From Caldifarciminota bacterium UBA6260 (GTDB lineage Bacteria; Hydrothermota; 32-111), in the NCBI GenBank assembly GCA_002441125.1, contig DJVI01000003.1, positions 168,714 to 232,713 on the forward strand: a stretch of DNA of 64,000 nt. The letters are read 5' to 3'. Below, piece after piece: positions 59,976 through 64,000 of the stretch (positions within the stretch are counted from its first letter, which is position 1; each line of letters starts with the position of its first letter). Made by a program: the position numbers and the translations under genes. The notes below the pieces were generated by a model. That model ran no database searches and had not been told where the DNA came from. It was given only the letters and a program-made list of their open reading frames with translations.

Positions 59976-61443
59976 TTATTATTATCTCCTCTTCACCTTT
60001 TACAGTGTCTTTAGGAGTTGTATCCTGTTTTTCTTCCTCTATTATGAATGTTCCTTCTTCTTTTTTCTCTTCTTTAGGTTGTGTAGTAGGTGTTTCAACT
60101 TTTTTTTCTTCGACAGGTTTCTCCTCTACAACTGGTTGTTCTTCTACGACAGGTTTTTCTTCAGAAACTGTTTGTTCTGTTGTTTTTTCTTCAACAACTG
60201 GAACAACCTTTTCCTCTTTAACCTCTTCTATTACAGGCGCAGGTGTTACAACCTCTTCCTTTACTCCTTCATCTTTTATAACATTTGTTTCACCTGTTAA
60301 ATTCATAAGTTCACCATACTTTTTCATAAGGTATTCGGTTTTGTTTCTGTATGAAAGTTTTATCTCTTCATAAGGTTTTATATCCATATTACCTTTAATA
60401 GAAATAATTGCCGCTGTAGAATATTTATCATAGGGAACAAGGACTTGCAAAGCTCCAGCTGCAAAATACTTTCCAGTTTTATCCTTTCTAACAATAGTGA
60501 AAACATCTCCAGTATTTATTCCATCATTCTTCCCAAGATTTATAAAGACTATAGTGAACTCGTTTGTTCTTATCTTTGGATTTTCAGTTCCGATCAATGA
60601 ACCGTAAAGATCCTCTGAAACTTTCAAGTAAGATGAGTTTGGATTTATCTGTGGTTCTTCATAAAATGTTACAAAATCACCTTTTTCTATCTCATCGTAA
60701 GATGCAGTTATAGTTCCATAAGCGAGGTTGTTCTCATACCCATCTATTCTCACCTTTCCTGTTATCCTTACATGCTTGCCAAGATTTTCGCCACTTTTAT
60801 TATCCTTTACCTTGTTGTTCCATTTGAATATTACAAGTTCTTTACCCGTTAAAGATTGTTCAGTTGAATTAAGTTTTATGTAAACTTTTTCGTTTTTAAC
60901 CATCTGGTATGAATTTTTGAAAAGCCCATCTATCTTTCCTATCTGAGGATTCTCTATGGAAAGGTAACCAGCCCTTGATGCGAGTTTTTTTGCAACAGCG
61001 TATTCAACAGCATTTTTAATAGCATAACTTTTCGTTCTTTCTATCTTTTTTATATCTTCTCTTATCTGTTTGACTTTTCCAATCTCTTCACCAACTTCAG
61101 TTGTGGTTATAGGTTGAACATTTTTTTCTTCAATCTCTTTTTCAAAACCTATACCTTCATCACCATTTGTAATATTTTTTTCCTCAACAGGCGAAACATT
61201 TTCCTGATTTATAGCATCAGCCATAACATCAGGTATAATGAATTCCTGACCGGGATATATCCAGTGTGGATCTTTTATTTTCTCTATATTGGCATTATAA
61301 ATATTTCTCCATATGAATGGATTGTTATAATAATAACCGGCAAGATCCCATAAAGTATCTCCCTTTTTAACAGTATGTATTTTCTGACCAAAGATTACAA
61401 GAGATACTATTATGGTCAACAAGAGGAATAACCATTTCTTCAC
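59965..61443 (-). CDS. LysM-domain envelope protein with Pro/Glu-rich tail
   Basis: The 492-residue secreted protein has a signal peptide (about 1-19), one LysM peptidoglycan-binding domain (about 22-68; HTVKKGDTLWDLAGYYYNN, HWIYPGQEF) and a middle beta region (about 180-370) with two similar halves. A low-complexity C-terminal tail (about 400-492) is made of VVEEKPV-like and EEKK units. The tail is likely extended and may span the periplasm. The start is a GTG with AAGGAGGAG upstream, overlapping the DUF1844 gene by 4 nt. Confidence 0.85.
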   Translation of the reverse strand: MKKWLFLLLTIIVSLVIFGQKIHTVKKGDTLWDLAGYYYNNPFIWRNIYNANIEKIKDPHWIYPGQEFIIPDVMADAINQENVSPVEEKNITNGDEGIGFEKEIEEKNVQPITTTEVGEEIGKVKQIREDIKKIERTKSYAIKNAVEYAVAKKLASRAGYLSIENPQIGKIDGLFKNSYQMVKNEKVYIKLNSTEQSLTGKELVIFKWNNKVKDNKSGENLGKHVRITGKVRIDGYENNLAYGTITASYDEIEKGDFVTFYEEPQINPNSSYLKVSEDLYGSLIGTENPKIRTNEFTIVFINLGKNDGINTGDVFTIVRKDKTGKYFAAGALQVLVPYDKYSTAAIISIKGNMDIKPYEEIKLSYRNKTEYLMKKYGELMNLTGETNVIKDEGVKEEVVTPAPVIEEVKEEKVVPVVEEKTTEQTVSEEKPVVEEQPVVEEKPVEEKKVETPTTQPKEEKKEEGTFIIEEEKQDTTPKDTVKGEEEIIIIEE

Positions 61444-61709
61444 TTCTCCTCCTTTTTAGTTTGATTTTTGACCTGAATGAACTGGTATTTTAAAATACCT
61501 AAAATCTCTTCAAAAACTTTTTTCTCTTCAGAGTCTAATCCATTTTCCATTTTTTTGAAAACAAACTCAAGTATATCTATAGAATGTGATGCACTCTCAA
61601 GATCGAGTTTCGTTTCTACACCAGGTATCTCTATAAGTTTCAAGTTGGCAAGTGTTTGAATATAGAATGGATTTATAACATCCATTATCTCAATCTTTTT
61701 TTCAGACAA
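61440..61709 (-). CDS. DUF1844-family protein
   Basis: The product matches small DUF1844 proteins (DVINPFYIQTLANLKLIEIPGVETKLDLESASHSIDILEF, shortened pattern, with DLESASHSIDILEF as the key element). The family is helical, cytoplasmic and of unknown function. I choose the TTG at 61709 (89 residues), which has a perfect GGAGG 5 nt upstream and overlaps the alr stop. The longest frame (to 61760) and an internal ATG at 61721 have no comparable site. It precedes the LysM gene with a 4-nt overlap. Confidence 0.78.
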   Translation of the reverse strand: MSEKKIEIMDVINPFYIQTLANLKLIEIPGVETKLDLESASHSIDILEFVFKKMENGLDSEEKKVFEEILGILKYQFIQVKNQTKKEEK

Positions 61710-62859
61710 GGTTTCCTCCATTTGTAGCGAGAATATTTTTCTGATAATATATATTCCCATTTTTTACAAATATCCTTGGAACCCTTGGACCTATACCTGT
61801 TAAAATCTCATAGTTTAAAAGACCTGAAAGTTTTGCTAATTCGTTTATAGAGATATTGTCCCCAAAAATTTCAACCTCATCTCCAACTTTCACATCATCA
61901 ACTTCACTTATATCTATCATTGTAAGGTCCATGCAAACATTACCTACAACCTTAACCTTTTTCCCTTTTAAAAACATATAGGATCTGTTTGAAAGTAATC
62001 TTGAATAACCATCACCGTAACCTATTAGAACTGTCGCTATCTTCATATTTTTTTCTGCGACAAAATTCCTACCATAAGAAACGGTGTCTCCCTTTTTTAA
62101 ATTTTTGATCTGACATATTCTTGATTTTAAAAACATAACCTGTTTAACTTTTATAAATTCTTTCAACCTTTCATCAGTGTATTGACCATAAATCATTATA
62201 CCAGGCCTTACAAGATTATAAAAACTACCCTTGATGTTAACTATGCCAGATGAGTTAGCAAGATGTCTATATCTAAAATTTATACCTTTCTCTTTTAATT
62301 TTTTTATAATTATATCATATCTTCTCTTTTGTTCAATAGAAAAACCTTTATCTTGCTTTTCAGCTTCAGCAAAATGGGAAAAAATACCGGTAACATTCAA
62401 ATTTTTCAAATCCAAAATTTTAGGTATTTCCCTTTCAGCATCCCTATAGGAAATACCTGTTCTGTTCATACCTGTATCAATTTCTATATGTGCTTCAGTT
62501 ATTCGGTTTTTTTTGTGAGATTCTCTATCTATACTTTTTGCATAAGAATAGGATACAAGGTTTGGCATAATATTGTAATCAACTATCTTTGGAGCATCAT
62601 TTGAAAGTGTTGGACTGAGAATCAGTATCCTGTTGGGTATTCTGTGGATTCTAAGCTCTATCGCTTCATCAATAGATGCTACACCGAATATTTCAATATA
62701 TGGTGATAAAACTCTTGTTATCTCTATGCTATCATGACCGTAAGCGTTCGCTTTTACAGCGGCAAGGATTTTTACATCTTTACCAACAAAATTTTTTATC
62801 GTCTTAACATTGTAAATAAGGTTATCGATATTTATTTCAGCCCATGTCCTATTTTTCAT
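61702..62859 (-). CDS. alr: Alanine racemase
   Basis: This PLP enzyme makes D-alanine for peptidoglycan. The 385-residue protein has the PLP-lysine motif AVKANAYGH (Lys36), the IDTGMNRTGI segment, SYGRNFVAEKNM with the second catalytic Tyr region, and a C-terminal beta domain (VCMDLTMID, GDEVEIFG). The residue after AYGH is Asp where Gly is usual. It overlaps the gene upstream by 11 nt and DUF1844 downstream. Confidence 0.95.
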   Translation of the reverse strand: MKNRTWAEINIDNLIYNVKTIKNFVGKDVKILAAVKANAYGHDSIEITRVLSPYIEIFGVASIDEAIELRIHRIPNRILILSPTLSNDAPKIVDYNIMPNLVSYSYAKSIDRESHKKNRITEAHIEIDTGMNRTGISYRDAEREIPKILDLKNLNVTGIFSHFAEAEKQDKGFSIEQKRRYDIIIKKLKEKGINFRYRHLANSSGIVNIKGSFYNLVRPGIMIYGQYTDERLKEFIKVKQVMFLKSRICQIKNLKKGDTVSYGRNFVAEKNMKIATVLIGYGDGYSRLLSNRSYMFLKGKKVKVVGNVCMDLTMIDISEVDDVKVGDEVEIFGDNISINELAKLSGLLNYEILTGIGPRVPRIFVKNGNIYYQKNILATNGGNLV

Positions 62860-63205
62860 AAACCTCTTTCAATATTGTATCTTTTGTAAAAACCAAAAAT
62901 GTGTCATCAAAAGAGTATTTTAACTTTAACCTGTAATCTCTGTAAAAACTCTGGTATTCAAATAATGAATCAAGGTTTAGATCAAAATACCTCTGAAATG
63001 TTTTCAAATCGTAAGGGTAATAATCCTCTTCCTGATAAAATTTATCTATACGATTTTTCAAAGATAAAGATTTTAAAAGGACATACTCTTTTGTTGTTTT
63101 ATCTTTATTTTTGAAATTGAAAGTTGGTGGTTTTAAAAATAAACCAAGTATTATTGATAAGAAAATGAATAAGGTTAAAATTTTATAAAACTTGTTATTT
63201 TTCAT
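62849..63205 (-). CDS. Small membrane-anchored protein, pseudopilin-like
   Basis: The 118-residue product has a basic N-terminus, a single membrane helix (about 8-27) and a soluble part. The segment LKNRIDKFYQEEDYYPYDL resembles the region after the pilin helix in type II/IV pseudopilins. It lacks a prepilin peptidase site (no G-F-x-x-x-E), so it is not a classical pilin. Start ATG at 63205 is preceded by GAGG; a TTG two codons earlier is possible. It is coupled to both neighbours by overlaps. Function unknown. Confidence 0.65.
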   Translation of the reverse strand: MKNNKFYKILTLFIFLSIILGLFLKPPTFNFKNKDKTTKEYVLLKSLSLKNRIDKFYQEEDYYPYDLKTFQRYFDLNLDSLFEYQSFYRDYRLKLKYSFDDTFLVFTKDTILKEVYEK

Positions 63206-63497
63206 CCTCAATCAAACTCAAATAATTTTCTTCTGAAATCATAGTCTGATTCCATTTAGGTTCAAAAACCAAATTTATGTTGACATTTCCTTCACCTGCA
63301 ACCTCTTCAACCTTCTGTTTCAGTTCACTTAACATCATAGAAGCGAGAGGGCAACCGGGGAAAGTTAAAGTCATATCAATAAAAATTTTCCCTTCTTCAA
63401 TTTTAAAACCATATATCAAACCTAAAGTTACAATATCCATTCCAATTTCAGGATCTATAACTTCGCGCATCTTTTCAACTATAGCTTTTTTATCCAT
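63195..63497 (-). CDS. MIP18/DUF59-family Fe-S assembly-type protein
   Basis: The 100-residue protein is a single MIP18 domain (VIDPEIGMDIVTLGLIYGF, LTFPGCPLAS with Cys49). Relatives (SufT, PaaD, and the Fe-S targeting factor MIP18) take part in Fe-S cluster maturation or delivery. The conserved Asp-Pro-Glu and the Cys in TFPGCP are intact. No suf genes are adjacent. AGGAGG precedes the ATG. Confidence 0.9.
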   Translation of the reverse strand: MDKKAIVEKMREVIDPEIGMDIVTLGLIYGFKIEEGKIFIDMTLTFPGCPLASMMLSELKQKVEEVAGEGNVNINLVFEPKWNQTMISEENYLSLIEDEK

Positions 63498-63516
63498 AAA
63501 ACCTCCTAAAAATTAA

Positions 63517-63544
63517 AATTTATCATATAGAAAAAATAAATCAA
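63517..63544 (-). promoter_or_regulatory. Possible promoter of the MIP18-alr-LysM unit
   Basis: TTGATT (63539-63544) and TAAATT (63517-63522) on the minus strand are 16 bp apart, 19 nt before the ATG at 63497. The -10 is a weak match. Confidence 0.4.
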
Positions 63545-63551
63545 TAGTTTA

Positions 63552-64000
63552 CTATAATATATTCCTATACCTTAAAAACAATTTTTCATCCTTTCCAAAC
63601 ATAAGATCATACCTTTCAACAAGTTCATCGTACCTTTTTCTGTCTAAAATAACTTTTCCTATATAAAAGGGTTTACTTTTTTTGGTAAAAGATCTTTTAA
63701 ACTCTGTTAATCCATCATTCCCATCCTTAGTTCCACCACCGAGTATCATTCTTTCACTTCCCAAATTTTTTGCAAGTTCAAATCCCTTGTAAAGCAAAAG
63801 ATTTGAAAGACCTTTTGTTGTTTCATCCCTTAAAATTGATGATAGATGGTAGTAGGAGTTAAAACCTTCCTTTATCAAAAATATCGATCCGCCTAAATAT
63901 TTTTCATCCTTATAAGAGTTTAGAATATATGAAAATTCAATATTTTTTAAACCTAAAAAATATTTTTCGCCGAACTTTAAAAAATCTCTTCCATTCTTTT
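63552..64000 (-). CDS. FemAB/GNAT-type acyltransferase-like protein, N-terminus beyond the window
   Basis: The frame is open to the window edge, so this is the C-terminal 148 or so codons of a longer gene. The visible part reads GGSIFLIKEGFNSYYHLSSI, LSNLLLYKGFELAKNLG, ILGGGTKDGNDGLTEFKRSF and FYIGK, the pattern of the GNAT fold found in FemAB/BioF2-like acyltransferases that modify peptidoglycan or polysaccharide. An internal TTG (63878) could be mistaken for a start but the coding pattern clearly continues upstream. The substrate is unknown. Confidence 0.78.
   Translation of the reverse strand, partial: KNGRDFLKFGEKYFLGLKNIEFSYILNSYKDEKYLGGSIFLIKEGFNSYYHLSSILRDETTKGLSNLLLYKGFELAKNLGSERMILGGGTKDGNDGLTEFKRSFTKKSKPFYIGKVILDRKRYDELVERYDLMFGKDEKLFLRYRNIL

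Noticed and set aside
60000..60270. Possible tandem DNA repeat in the LysM gene tail
   Set aside because: The VVEEKPV-like units are degenerate at DNA level and explained by low-complexity coding; it is not a CRISPR or structural repeat.
60005..60373. Repetitive plus-strand frame rich in Ser, Thr and Val
   Set aside because: It is the antisense reading of the VVEEKPV-like tail of the LysM protein.
1..64000. CRISPR arrays, insertion sequences, prophage or sigma-54 promoters
   Set aside because: I looked for spaced direct repeats, transposase or integrase motifs and TGGCAC-N5-TTGC-type sites and found none that are convincing.

Overview
The window comes from a low-GC (roughly 30% by eye) diderm bacterium, probably an uncultured anaerobe. 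A secretin with a PilM-N-O-P alignment complex, lipoprotein signals, a PpiD/SurA-type periplasmic foldase and a short beta-barrel protein argue for an outer membrane. GatCAB, many Fe-S proteins (quinolinate synthase, 2x[4Fe-4S] ferredoxin, MinD/ferredoxin fusions, radical SAM, MIP18 family) and an old-yellow-enzyme-type reductase fit anaerobic or microaerobic life. No gene fixes the phylum; a candidate phylum such as WOR-3, TA06 or Cloacimonadota is plausible but is only inference. No insertion sequences, CRISPR arrays or phage genes were seen.

Layout. 1-4.7 kb: type IV pilus operon (HTH gene, pilM, pilN, pilO, pilP, pilQ), read leftwards from a promoter that carries a helically phased cluster of DnaA boxes. 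4.9-15.6 kb: a GAF-type methionine sulfoxide reductase-like gene, then a long leftward operon starting at a nucleotide-sugar epimerase and running through pcrA, gatC-gatA-gatB, eno, ftsB, a glycosyltransferase, tRNA-Val, a barrel protein and a lipoprotein. 16-24.6 kb: a redox/metal accessory island. It holds an enoate-reductase-like flavoenzyme plus a CGGC-domain protein (rightward), a leftward cluster of DUF5320 protein, ferredoxin, NifX-like protein, two MinD/ferredoxin ATPases and a radical SAM enzyme behind a near-consensus promoter with palindromic operators, and a rightward ChrB-C-like gene with an MFS transporter.

24.7-39.6 kb: a heterodimeric ABC exporter, two YbhN-type flippase-like proteins, valS, a methyltransferase, a GNAT protein, nadA, a secreted protein, tyrS, tRNA-Met and a ppiD-like foldase. 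39.7-47.1 kb: signalling, with a 1330-residue protein built like soluble adenylyl cyclase (two cyclase domains, P-loop NTPase, TPRs), a tiny Lys/Ala/Thr-rich basic protein with its own promoter and terminator, and an NtrC-type regulator with its kinase. 47.2-54.5 kb (rightward): class II aldolase, dNTPase, DUF2062 protein, MFS protein, trpS and membrane proteins. 54.5-64 kb: CxxC AhpD-like protein, serine hydrolase, PhoB/PhoR-type pair, panB, LysM protein, DUF1844 protein, alr, a pseudopilin-like protein, a MIP18-family protein and a 5'-truncated acyltransferase-like gene.

Promoters of the TTGACA/TATAAT type can be read at most transcription-unit starts, usually with a 16-bp spacer. In at least three cases (56736, 28461, 15589) the predicted transcription start falls on or within a base or two of the start codon, suggesting leaderless mRNAs. 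The two tRNA genes sit inside protein operons, directly upstream of reading frames that lack a Shine-Dalgarno sequence.
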